Below, piece after piece: positions 1-9,200 of a stretch of 64,000 bases of DNA. The translations under genes were made by a program, and so were the position numbers. Source of the DNA: JASGDC01 sp047608145. GTDB lineage: Bacteria; Actinomycetota; Actinomycetes; Actinomycetales; Micrococcaceae. How positions within the stretch are numbered: the first letter of the stretch is position 1; each line of letters starts with the position of its first letter. Below the pieces are notes generated by a model. The model saw nothing but the letters and a program-made list of their open reading frames with translations, made no database searches and was not told the origin of the DNA. The stretch lies in the NCBI GenBank assembly GCA_047608145.1, contig JASGDC010000003.1, forward strand, positions 1-64,000. The letters run 5' to 3'.

Positions 1-87
1 ATAAAACCAACGCCCACTTCTAGTTTAGAACCGTTAAAGTTAGGTTCAACAATCGTTAAAATCAGGGTTAGCAATTATGAAAAGTAG
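1..87 (+). CDS. Possible C-terminal end of an unidentified gene
   Basis: Frame 1 is open from the window edge to a TAG at 85-87 and would encode the last 28 residues of a plus-strand protein, ending VSNYEK. The other two plus frames close quickly. It would converge on tuf, and the hairpin at 97-134 could serve both genes. No family can be recognised from this tail, and a chance open frame is quite possible. Confidence 0.3.
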   Translation: MKPTPTSSLEPLKLGSTIVKIRVSNYEK

Positions 88-96
88 TTGATACAA

Positions 97-134
97 AAAG
101 GCCCTCTCGCTTGTTTCCAAGCTTGAGGGCCTTT
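97..134 (-). terminator. Intrinsic terminator after tuf
   Basis: AAAGGCCCTC (97-106) pairs with GAGGGCCTTT (125-134), and the stem continues inward through GCTTG/CAAGC to a 4-nt loop. On the minus strand the hairpin is followed by a run of five U. It lies 17 nt after the tuf stop codon. Confidence 0.85.
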
Positions 135-150
135 AAGAAGTAAAAGTTTA

Positions 151-1341
151 TTACTTGATAATCTTTGTGACCTTACCAGAACCAACAGTACGGCCACCTT
201 CACGAATCGCGAAACCTAGACCTTCTTCCATAGCGATTGGCTGGATAAGCTCTACAGTCATCTCAGTGTTATCGCCAGGCATTACCATTTCAGTACCTTC
301 TGGTAGTGTAATTACACCTGTTACGTCAGTTGTACGGAAGTAGAACTGAGGGCGGTAGTTAGTGTAGAACGGATTGTGACGTCCACCCTCATCCTTAGAA
401 AGGATGTACACGTTACCTTCGAATTCAGTGTGTGGTGTGATTGAACCAGGCTTAACAACAACCTGACCACGCTCTACGTCTTCACGCTTTAAACCACGAA
501 GAAGTAGACCACAGTTTTCGCCAGCCCATGCTTCATCAAGCTGCTTGTGGAACATCTCAATACCAGTAACAGTAGTCTTCTGGATTGGACGGATACCAAC
601 GATTTCTACATCAGAGTTAATTGGAAGAGTACCACGCTCTGCACGACCTGTTACTACAGTACCGCGACCAGTAATAGTGAATACGTCCTCAATTGGCATC
701 AAGAATGGCTTATCCTTGTCGCGCTCTGGATCTGGAATGTACTCATCAACAGCTTCCATTAGCTCTTCTACAGCCTTAACCCACTTTTCGTCACCTTCAA
801 GTGCTTTAAGAGCAGATACCTGAACTACTGGTGCTTCGTCACCGTCGAATTCCTGCTCAGAAAGAAGTTCACGAACTTCCATCTCTACTAATTCTAGAAG
901 TTCTTCATCGTCAACCATGTCAGCTTTGTTAAGGGCTACAAGAAGTGTTGGTACACCAACCTGACGAGCTAGAAGAACGTGCTCACGAGTCTGAGCCATT
1001 GGACCATCAGTAGCAGCAACTACAAGAATCGCACCGTCCATCTGAGCTGCACCAGTAATCATGTTCTTGATGTAGTCAGCGTGGCCTGGAGCGTCTACGT
1101 GTGCGTAGTGGCGCTTTTCAGTCTCGTACTCGATGTGAGAGATGTTAATTGTAATACCACGCTGCTTTTCTTCAGGTGCCTTATCAATTTCATCAAACTT
1201 GAATGGTTCGTTTAGATCAGGGTACTTGTCAGCTAGCACCTTAGAGATTGCTGCTGTCAATGTAGTTTTACCGTGGTCAACGTGACCAATAGTACCAATG
1301 TTTAAGTGCGGCTTGGTACGTTCGAACTTTGCCTTAGCCAC
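151..1341 (-). CDS. tuf: Elongation factor Tu
   Basis: EF-Tu is the GTPase that carries aminoacyl-tRNA to the ribosomal A site in the cytoplasm. The 396-residue protein has the normal family length. The G1 loop GHVDHGKT is at residues 19-26, DAPGHADY near 80-87 and NKAD near 137, followed by the two beta-barrel domains. The start is GTG, with a very strong TAGGAGG Shine-Dalgarno sequence about 5 nt upstream. It is the last gene of the str operon (rpsL, rpsG, fusA, tuf), 100 nt after fusA and followed by an intrinsic terminator. Confidence 0.98.
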   Translation of the reverse strand: MAKAKFERTKPHLNIGTIGHVDHGKTTLTAAISKVLADKYPDLNEPFKFDEIDKAPEEKQRGITINISHIEYETEKRHYAHVDAPGHADYIKNMITGAAQMDGAILVVAATDGPMAQTREHVLLARQVGVPTLLVALNKADMVDDEELLELVEMEVRELLSEQEFDGDEAPVVQVSALKALEGDEKWVKAVEELMEAVDEYIPDPERDKDKPFLMPIEDVFTITGRGTVVTGRAERGTLPINSDVEIVGIRPIQKTTVTGIEMFHKQLDEAWAGENCGLLLRGLKREDVERGQVVVKPGSITPHTEFEGNVYILSKDEGGRHNPFYTNYRPQFYFRTTDVTGVITLPEGTEMVMPGDNTEMTVELIQPIAMEEGLGFAIREGGRTVGSGKVTKIIK

Positions 1342-1442
1342 TAGGGCCTCCTATTTCATGTTGTCTTAATAGTTAATTACCTTAACTATCTTACGTCATT
1401 TACGTTGTTTACAAAAATGGAATTTGCTTCCAGTGTAGGTTT

Positions 1443-3545
1443 TTATTCTCCTTGTGCCTTCTGAACAATTTCTTCAGACACATTCTTTGGAACTTCGGCA
1501 TAAGTATCAAAGACCATTGAGAATACTGCACGACCTTGAGTCTTTGAACGTAGGTCGCCAATGTAACCAAACATCTCAGAAAGAGGGACATTGGCACGAA
1601 TCACCTTCACACCTGTTGCATCTTCCATGGATGAAATTTGACCACGGCGAGAGTTTAGGTCACCAATTACGTCACCCATGTACTCTTCTGGAGTACGAAC
1701 CTCTACTGCCATGATAGGTTCAAGGAGTGCAGGATCTGCTTTACGCATTGCTTCCTTCATACCCTGAACACCAGCGATTTTGAAGGCCATCTCAGAAGAG
1801 TCAACATCATGATACTGACCATCCATCAATACTGCCTTAATACCAACCACTGGGTAACCAGCAAGAACACCATACTTCATAGCATCTTGAATACCATGGT
1901 CTACGCTTGGAATATATTCACGAGGGATACGTCCACCCGTTACTTTATTCTCAAATTCGTATAAGTCATCGCCTTCAACTTCCATTGGTTCAATAGAGAA
2001 CTGAATCTTAGCGAACTGACCAGAACCACCAGACTGCTTCTTGTGAGTGTAATCGTGCTTTTCAACTTTGCGACGAATAGTTTCACGGTAAGCTACCTGT
2101 GGTTTACCTACATTTGCTTCTACTTTGAACTCGCGGCGCATACGGTCAACGAATACGTCTAGGTGAAGCTCGCCCATACCACCGATCACAGTCTGACCAG
2201 TTTCTTCGTCAAGGCTTACGCGGAATGTAGGATCTTCTGCAACTAGCTTTTGAATTGCTGTTGAAAGTTTCTCTTGGTCACCCTTAGTCTTTGGCTCAAT
2301 TGCCACGTCAATCACAGGTTCTGGGAATGACATAGACTCAAGAACAATCTGGTTGTTTGGATCACAAAGTGTGTCCCCTGTAGTAGTGTCTTTAAGACCA
2401 ATTACTGCATAAATATGACCAGCTTGTAGCTCATCAACAGGGTTTTCTTTGTTAGAGTGCATCTGGAATACCTTACCGATACGCTCTTTCTTCTGCTTAG
2501 TCGCGTTATATACCTGAGAACCTGAAGAGGCTTTACCAGAGTACACACGCACGTAAGTCAAAGTACCGAAGAATGGGTGAGATGCAACCTTGAATGCAAG
2601 AGCTGCGAAAGGTTCGTTAACTTCTGGTTTACGAGTAAGTTCTTCTTCCTCATCTTTTACACTGTGTCCAGAGATTGCTGGTACATCTAGTGGAGAAGGT
2701 AAGTAACGAACAACTGCATCTAGCATAGGCTGAATACCTTTGTTCTTGAATGCAGAACCACAGAACACTGGGTAAACTTCTGAAGCGATAGTTAGTTTAC
2801 GAACACCATCTTTAACTTCGTCTTCAGTAAGATCTTCGCCTTCAAGATACTTTTCCATAAGTTCATCATCAGATTCCGCAACTGTCTCAATAAGTTCGTT
2901 ACGGTATTCTTCTGCTTTATCCTGAAGATCTTCTGGAATATCCTCGATTTCATACTTAGCGCCCATTTCAGTCTCGCCGCGCCAAGTGAATGCCTTCATG
3001 GTGATTAAATCTATTACGCCTTCGAAGTCATTTTCTGCACCAATTGGCAACTGCATTACCAATGGCTTTGCGTGAAGACGGTCAACGATAGTCTGTACAG
3101 TGAAGTAGAAATCTGCACCAAGCTTATCCATCTTGTTTACGAAACAGATACGAGGAACATCGTACTTGTCAGCTTGACGCCAAACAGTTTCAGACTGAGG
3201 TTCTACACCTTCTTTACCGTCGAACACTGCAACAGCACCGTCAAGTACACGTAGTGAACGTTCTACCTCTACAGTGAAGTCAACGTGTCCTGGTGTATCG
3301 ATGATGTTAATCTGGTAGTCATCCCAGTAACAAGTAGTTGCAGCAGAAGTAATTGTAATACCACGTTCCTGCTCCTGCTCCATCCAGTCCATTGTTGAAG
3401 CACCATCATGTGTTTCACCAATTTTGTGGTTGATGCCAGTGTAGTAAAGAATACGCTCTGTTGCGGTAGTTTTACCAGCATCAATGTGAGCCATGATGCC
3501 GATATTGCGGACCTTTTTAAGATCAGAAAGTACGTCTAGCGCCAC
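1443..3545 (-). CDS. fusA: Elongation factor G
   Basis: EF-G is the GTPase that drives ribosomal translocation and, with RRF, ribosome recycling. The 700-residue length is typical. The P-loop AHIDAGKT is at residues 19-26, DTPGHVDF near 83 and NKMD near 137. The C-terminal part contains the EF-G IV and V domains. Translation starts at a GTG preceded by TAGGAAA. The gene lies 35 nt after rpsG in the str operon and is presumably co-transcribed with it. Confidence 0.98.
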   Translation of the reverse strand: MALDVLSDLKKVRNIGIMAHIDAGKTTATERILYYTGINHKIGETHDGASTMDWMEQEQERGITITSAATTCYWDDYQINIIDTPGHVDFTVEVERSLRVLDGAVAVFDGKEGVEPQSETVWRQADKYDVPRICFVNKMDKLGADFYFTVQTIVDRLHAKPLVMQLPIGAENDFEGVIDLITMKAFTWRGETEMGAKYEIEDIPEDLQDKAEEYRNELIETVAESDDELMEKYLEGEDLTEDEVKDGVRKLTIASEVYPVFCGSAFKNKGIQPMLDAVVRYLPSPLDVPAISGHSVKDEEEELTRKPEVNEPFAALAFKVASHPFFGTLTYVRVYSGKASSGSQVYNATKQKKERIGKVFQMHSNKENPVDELQAGHIYAVIGLKDTTTGDTLCDPNNQIVLESMSFPEPVIDVAIEPKTKGDQEKLSTAIQKLVAEDPTFRVSLDEETGQTVIGGMGELHLDVFVDRMRREFKVEANVGKPQVAYRETIRRKVEKHDYTHKKQSGGSGQFAKIQFSIEPMEVEGDDLYEFENKVTGGRIPREYIPSVDHGIQDAMKYGVLAGYPVVGIKAVLMDGQYHDVDSSEMAFKIAGVQGMKEAMRKADPALLEPIMAVEVRTPEEYMGDVIGDLNSRRGQISSMEDATGVKVIRANVPLSEMFGYIGDLRSKTQGRAVFSMVFDTYAEVPKNVSEEIVQKAQGE

Positions 3546-3580
3546 TTTTCCTAGCCTTTCAAATTTTAGCTAATTTTTGA

Positions 3581-4051
3581 TTACCAACGGTAGTGTGCAA
3601 ACGCACGGTTTGCTTCTGCCATTTTGTGAGTGTCTTCGCGCTTTTTAACTGCAGCACCAAGACCGTTTGATGCATCAAGAATTTCATTCTGTAGACGCTC
3701 AGTCATAGTCTTTTCGCGACGATTCTTTGCGAAACCTACTAGCCAACGAAGAGCTAGAGCAGTCTGACGCGCAGGCTTTACATCGATAGGCACCTGATAA
3801 GTTGCACCACCAACACGGCGTGACTTAACCTCAATTGCAGGCTTTACGTTATCGATAGCCTTTTTTAAAGTTGTAACTGGGTCAGCATCAGCTTTTTTAC
3901 GAGTACCTTCTAGGGCACCATATACGATGCTTTCCGCTGTTGACTTTTTACCGTCTAGAAGAACTTTGTTTACTAACTGAGTAACTAATTGAGATCCGTA
4001 AACCGGATCAGTCACTAAAGGACGCTTCGGCGCTGGACCTTTACGTGGCAT
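3581..4051 (-). CDS. rpsG: 30S ribosomal protein S7
   Basis: S7 nucleates assembly of the 30S head and contacts the 3' major domain of 16S rRNA and the E-site tRNA. The 156-residue length matches the family, and it begins MPRKGPAPKRPL, as actinobacterial S7 does. Its ATG shares one base with the rpsL stop codon (TAATG arrangement), so the two are probably translationally coupled. In other bacteria S7 can repress its own operon, but no S7 leader structure was identified here. Confidence 0.98.
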   Translation of the reverse strand: MPRKGPAPKRPLVTDPVYGSQLVTQLVNKVLLDGKKSTAESIVYGALEGTRKKADADPVTTLKKAIDNVKPAIEVKSRRVGGATYQVPIDVKPARQTALALRWLVGFAKNRREKTMTERLQNEILDASNGLGAAVKKREDTHKMAEANRAFAHYRW

Positions 4052-4422
4052 TATTTCTCCTTCTTAGCGCCGTAACGACTACGTGCTTGCTTACGATCTT
4101 TAACACCCTGAGTATCTAGGGCTCCACGGACAATCTTGTAACGTACACCTGGAAGGTCTTTCACACGACCACCGCGCACAAGCACGATAGAGTGTTCCTG
4201 TAGGTTGTGACCAACACCAGGGATATAAGCTGTAACCTCTACACCACCGTTTAGGCGTACACGAGCTACCTTACGAAGCGCAGAGTTTGGCTTTTTTGGA
4301 GTAGTAGTATATACACGAGTACATACACCACGGCGCATAGGGTTGCCCCGCAATGCTGGGGCCTTTGTCTTTGAGACTTTTGGTGAGCGGCCTTTACGGA
4401 CCAGCTGCTGAATAGTAGGCAC
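4051..4422 (-). CDS. rpsL: 30S ribosomal protein S12
   Basis: S12 lies at the decoding centre and controls translational accuracy. The 123-residue protein has the usual actinobacterial length. Lysines 43 (in TPKKPNSALRK) and 88 (in GGRVKDLPG), whose substitution gives streptomycin resistance in many bacteria, are both wild type. The start is GTG with GGAGA upstream. It is the first gene of the str operon. Confidence 0.98.
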   Translation of the reverse strand: MPTIQQLVRKGRSPKVSKTKAPALRGNPMRRGVCTRVYTTTPKKPNSALRKVARVRLNGGVEVTAYIPGVGHNLQEHSIVLVRGGRVKDLPGVRYKIVRGALDTQGVKDRKQARSRYGAKKEK

Positions 4423-4445
4423 TACTTATTCTCCATTTTGTCGAA

Positions 4446-4451
4446 ATTATA
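4446..4451 (-). promoter_or_regulatory. Candidate -10 box for the str operon
   Basis: A TATAAT hexamer on the minus strand lies 24 nt before the rpsL GTG, leaving a short leader that holds the GGAGA ribosome binding site. No convincing -35 hexamer was found at the expected distance. Confidence 0.4.
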
Positions 4452-4544
4452 CTTACAGATTACAGTGCACAGCATTTAAGTATGCAAAATGCACTGGCAA
4501 TAATTGCACTCACACTAGCTTACAGCTTTTAGTTAAAAATGACA

Positions 4545-4578
4545 ATTCGGCGTACCGCTTTTTTTCGATACGCCGAAT
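4545..4578 (-). terminator. Terminator after the peptide transporter
   Basis: ATTCGGCGTA (4545-4554) is perfectly complementary to TACGCCGAAT (4569-4578). On the minus strand a U-rich stretch (ATTTTTAAC) follows after a few bases. The hairpin begins 17 nt after the transporter stop codon. Confidence 0.6.
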
Positions 4579-4594
4579 CTTGAGTGCTTGAAGC

Positions 4595-6055
4595 CTAGCG
4601 AATACCCGCCATCTTCTTTTTAATAAATGGTACAAGACCAGCAATGATACCACTAACTACGATAGATGTAAGACCTACACCTACGAAGTAAGGAACTTCA
4701 TTAGTAGGGTTATAGTATCCAGCAATAGTACCTGACAACGCAGTACCCATTGATGAAGCAAGCATGTATAGCGCAACCATCATAGTAACGAAACGCTTAG
4801 GTGATAAACGAGTAGCTACTGATAGACCGATTGGCGAGATACAAAGCTCAGCAACACAGAATAGCAACAGGATAAATAGTACTAATAGCAATGGCACTTT
4901 ATTTTGACCACTGTTAGCAACAGGTAGGAATAATAAGTAAGCCACACCAATCAAAAAGTTAGCAAAAGCAAACTTTACCGGAGTTGATGGGTTCTTATCC
5001 CCTAGTTTTGTCCATACACCTGCAAATACTAGAGCTAGTAGCATTACATAAATTGCAGAAACTGAGTTCATCCAAGCAGTAGGGAATTCCCAACCAAAGA
5101 TTTTACGATTCAAACGCTCATCAGTGAATAATGGCAAGAATGTGAAAATCTGCTGGTACAGAGCCCAAAACGCTACCTGAGAAACTAGCAATGGAATGAA
5201 CGCAATAATACGGCTTTTTTCTTCAACTGTAGTTTTATCAGTACGTAGCAACATTGAAATAATTGCAATTGCTGCAACTGCAGAGAAAATTGCAATGAAT
5301 GTTGAAACATTTTCACCAGCAAAAGCTGCGCGTGATGGTGATGAAAATGTAAACCAACCAAGCAATACGATAACTACAATAGCCACTGCAGTAATTGTCT
5401 TTGCACGGCTTGCTTCCTCTGGAGTCAGTGGGTCACTTGGTTTACGAGTTTCCTCAGCAAATACTTTACGACCTACTGTGTACTGCGCTAGACCAAGAGC
5501 CATACCAATAGCTGCCGCACCAAACGCATAATGGAAACCTACACCTTGAAGTGCACCAGTAACCAATGACCCAAGGAATGCACCTACGTTAATACCAAAG
5601 TAGTAGAGTGAGAACCCTGCATCACTTCGTGGATCGTTATTATCATAAAGAGTACCCACCATTGAAGTAGAGCTGGCTTTAACACCACCACCACCGAAAG
5701 CAATCAATAGTAGCCCGACAACAAGACCAACAACTCCATGTAACAAAGCCATAGATAAGTGACCAAGCACTACGATAATTGCACTATAAAATAGTGTCTT
5801 TTCACGACCTAATATTCGGTCAGAAATCCAACCGAATAAGATGGTACTTAGGAACACCATACCACCATATGCACCAGCTAATGATGTTGCTGTTCCTTTA
5901 TCTAACCCAAGACCTCCTTGTACACCTTGGTAAGTTACATAGAACACCAAGATTGCTTGTACACCATAGAAGGAAAAACGCTCCCACATCTCCACACCAA
6001 AGAGAGTAGCCAAAGACTTCGGATGTCCAAAAAATGAAGTATAATCCTTAGCCAA
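4595..6055 (-). CDS. POT-family proton-coupled di/tripeptide transporter
   Basis: This is a 486-residue major facilitator protein of the proton-dependent oligopeptide transporter family, related to DtpT and DtpA. It would import di- and tripeptides across the cytoplasmic membrane. The N-terminus carries the signature EMWERFSFYG (proton-coupling ExxER motif) at about residues 22-31, and hydrophobic segments recur through the protein as expected for about 14 helices. The annotated start is a TTG at 6053-6055 with no Shine-Dalgarno sequence. The frame stays open upstream, where an AAAGG lies just before an ATT codon at 6092-6094, so the true N-terminus may be 13 residues longer. It is monocistronic, with hairpins on both sides. 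Confidence 0.93.
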   Translation of the reverse strand: MAKDYTSFFGHPKSLATLFGVEMWERFSFYGVQAILVFYVTYQGVQGGLGLDKGTATSLAGAYGGMVFLSTILFGWISDRILGREKTLFYSAIIVVLGHLSMALLHGVVGLVVGLLLIAFGGGGVKASSTSMVGTLYDNNDPRSDAGFSLYYFGINVGAFLGSLVTGALQGVGFHYAFGAAAIGMALGLAQYTVGRKVFAEETRKPSDPLTPEEASRAKTITAVAIVVIVLLGWFTFSSPSRAAFAGENVSTFIAIFSAVAAIAIISMLLRTDKTTVEEKSRIIAFIPLLVSQVAFWALYQQIFTFLPLFTDERLNRKIFGWEFPTAWMNSVSAIYVMLLALVFAGVWTKLGDKNPSTPVKFAFANFLIGVAYLLFLPVANSGQNKVPLLLVLFILLLFCVAELCISPIGLSVATRLSPKRFVTMMVALYMLASSMGTALSGTIAGYYNPTNEVPYFVGVGLTSIVVSGIIAGLVPFIKKKMAGIR

Positions 6056-6110
6056 ATTAGCTTTTTTCTCTATAACATTTTCAGTAGCGATAATCTTACC
6101 TTTCTCGAGT

Positions 6111-6134
6111 AAAAAATCTCTTCGCTTATAGAGA
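6111..6134 (-). terminator. Weak hairpin with U-run in the transporter leader
   Basis: On the minus strand TCTCT and AGAGA flank an 8-nt loop (6117-6134) followed by six U (6111-6116), just upstream of the transporter's ribosome binding region. This resembles a small attenuator, but the stem is only 5 bp. Confidence 0.25.
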
Positions 6135-6249
6135 CACTGTTTATTAGCTTACTGTTGTTTCTCAGCTAATGCACATCTTTTTTTAAGAAAATTAATCTTT
6201 AACAAGCAAATAACTAGTTCTCCCAAAATTATTTATAATAAATATGAAA

Positions 6250-6279
6250 AATCCCGGCAGAAAATTTCATACCGGGATT
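6250..6279 (-). terminator. Terminator after rpoC
   Basis: AATCCCGG (6250-6257) pairs with CCGGGATT (6272-6279). On the minus strand the hairpin is followed by TTTTC. It lies 18 nt after the rpoC stop codon and closes the rpoBC operon. Confidence 0.75.
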
Positions 6280-6297
6280 CCTCAAAGTTTAAGAAGA

Positions 6298-9200
6298 TTA
6301 ACGGAAATCTGATCCGAAATCGTAATCTTCTAATGGAATTGCAGCACCAGCTGCTTCACCAAAAGCATTTTGATCAAAATCAGTGAAAGATGTTTCCACA
6401 TAAGATTCTTCCAAAGCTTCTTCAGTAGGCTCCACTACTAAGTGCTGGTATTGTGACAAACCAGTACCTGCAGGGATTAGCTTACCGATGATTACGTTTT
6501 CTTTTAGACCAAGCAATGGATCACTCTTACGTTCCATAGCTGCCTGAGTAAGGACTCGAGTAGTCTCTTGGAACGATGCCGCAGATAACCAAGACTCAGT
6601 AGCCAAAGAAGCTTTAGTAATACCCATAAGCTCTGGGCGACCAGAAGCAGGCTGCTTCTTAGTAGCAAGTGCAGTACGGTTTTCTTCGTCCAAACGTGCA
6701 CGCTCAGTTAACTCACCAGGAAGTAGGTCTGTCTCACCAGAGTCAATCACCGTTACGCGACGAAGCATCTGGCGCACAATAACCTCAACATGCTTATCGT
6801 GAATACCTACACCCTGTGAACGGTATACATGCTGTACTTCATCCACCAAGTGTTTCTGTGCTGCACGAGGACCAAGAATACGTAGAATCTGCTTAGGATC
6901 TACCGCACCCTGAGTAAGCTGCTGTCCAGCTTCCACATGGTCGCCTTCTTCCACCAATAAACGAGAACGACGAAGTACTGTGTAAGTAATTTCATCGTAG
7001 CCATCATCAGGGACCAGAGTAACCTTAAGGGAACGTTCGCCTTCTTCAATCTTTACGCGACCATCGTATTCCGCAATAGGTGCTTCACCCTTAGGAGTAC
7101 GAGCCTCGAAAAGCTCTTGGATACGAGGTAGACCCTGAGTAATATCCTCACCAGCAGAAGAAACGGCACCACCAGTGTGGAAGGTACGCATTGTCAACTG
7201 AGTACCTGGCTCACCAATTGACTGAGCAGCAATAATACCAACTGCTTCACCAATATCGACCAATTTACCAGAAGCCAATGAGCGACCGTAACAACGAGCA
7301 CAAGTACCAATACGAGACTCACAAGTTAGTACTGAACGGATCTTAACTTCCTCAATACCTGCTTTGTATAGTTCATCAATCAATACATCGCCTACATCAT
7401 CACCAGCGTGCGCAAGAATCTTGCTACCCTTTTTGACATCTTGTGCCAAAGTACGAGAGTAAACGGTATTCTCCACATCTTCGTACATTATAGTGCTACC
7501 ATCTTCAGCTTTCACTGCGATTGGCAATACTAGACCTGCAGAAGTACCACAATCTTCCTCACGAACAATTACATCCTGAGAAACGTCTACTAGACGACGA
7601 GTCAAGTAACCAGAGTTTGCAGTACGCAATGCGGTATCAGCAAGACCTTTACGAGCACCGTGAGTCGCAATGAAGTACTCAAGTACGTGTAGACCTTCAC
7701 GATATGAAGATTTAATAGGACGAGGAATAATCTCACCCTTCGGGTTAGCTACCAGACCACGCATACCAGCAATCTGACGAACCTGCATCCAGTTACCACG
7801 AGCACCTGAAGTTACCATACGGTTAATTGTATTTAGCTCTTCAAGGTCATCTTGCATAACTTCAGCAACTTTATCAGTAGCTTCAGACCAAATTCCTACT
7901 AATTCTTGACGACGCTCTTCGTCAGAAATCAAACCGCGCTCGAATTGCTTCTGAACTTTTTGCGCTTTCGCTTCATAGTTTTCAAGAATTTCTTCTTTTT
8001 CTGGTGGAGCTGCCACGTCAGAGATTGCGATAGTGACACCAGAACGGCTAGCCCAATAGAAACCAGCATCTTTCATGTTATCCAAAGTCTGTGCGACCAC
8101 AATCTTCTGACAACGCTCCGCTAGATCGTTAACGATACGAGATAATGTACCCTTATCAGCTACATTTTCAACCCAAGGATAATCTTCAGGCAAAGTCTCA
8201 TTAAACAATACCTGTCCTAGAGAAGTTTCTAGTAGTACTGGATCACCTTCTTCGTAATCTTTTGGCGCTTCCCAACCTTCATAAGGCACGAAATCATCAA
8301 CACGAATCTTAGCCTTTGCATTCATATGCAGTTTGCCAAGGTCATGCGCCATGATAGCTTCAGCTACTGAACTGAAGATAGAACCTTCACCTTCAGCGCC
8401 TGGACGCTTAGTAGTTAAGTGGTAAACACCGATGATCATATCCTGAGAAGGAACTGCTGCTGGTCGACCATCTGATGGCTTCAAAATATTGTTTGAAGAT
8501 AGCATCAATAGACGTGCTTCAGCTTGAGCTTCTGTAGATAGTGGTAAGTGAACTGCCATCTGGTCACCGTCGAAGTCAGCGTTAAATGCTGAACAAACTA
8601 GTGGGTGTAGCTGGATTGCTCTACCCTCAACTAGCTGTGGCTCAAACGCTTGAATACCCAAACGGTGCAATGTAGGTGCACGGTTAAGTAGTACTGGGTG
8701 TTCAGTAATTACTTCTTCCAAAACATCCCATACTGCTGGACGGTAACGCTCTACCATCCGCTTTGCAGATTTGATATTTTGTGCGTGGTTTAGATCCACT
8801 AGACGCTTCATTACGAATGGCTTGAATAGTTCAAGTGCCATCTGCTTTGGCAGGCCACATTCATGAAGCTTTAGCTTAGGACCAACCACAATTACTGAAC
8901 GACCAGAGTAGTCTACACGCTTACCAAGCAAGTTTTGACGGAAACGTCCCTGCTTCCCTTTAAGCATGTCAGAAATTGACTTCAAAGCACGGTTACCTGG
9001 GCCAGTCACTGGACGACCACGACGACCATTATCAAATAGGTTATCCACAGCTTCCTGTAACATACGCTTCTCGTTATTGACGATGATTTCTGGAGCACCC
9101 AGATCCATCAAACGCTTTAGACGATTGTTACGGTTGATAACACGACGATATAGGTCGTTAAGGTCAGAAGTCGCGAAACGACCACCATCAAGCTGTACCA

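Noticed and set aside
155..1215. Several plus-strand frames opposite tuf
   Set aside because: They lie wholly within the strongly conserved tuf gene and have no start signals. The same holds for frames opposite rpoB, rpoC, hrpA, clpC, ftsH and pgm.
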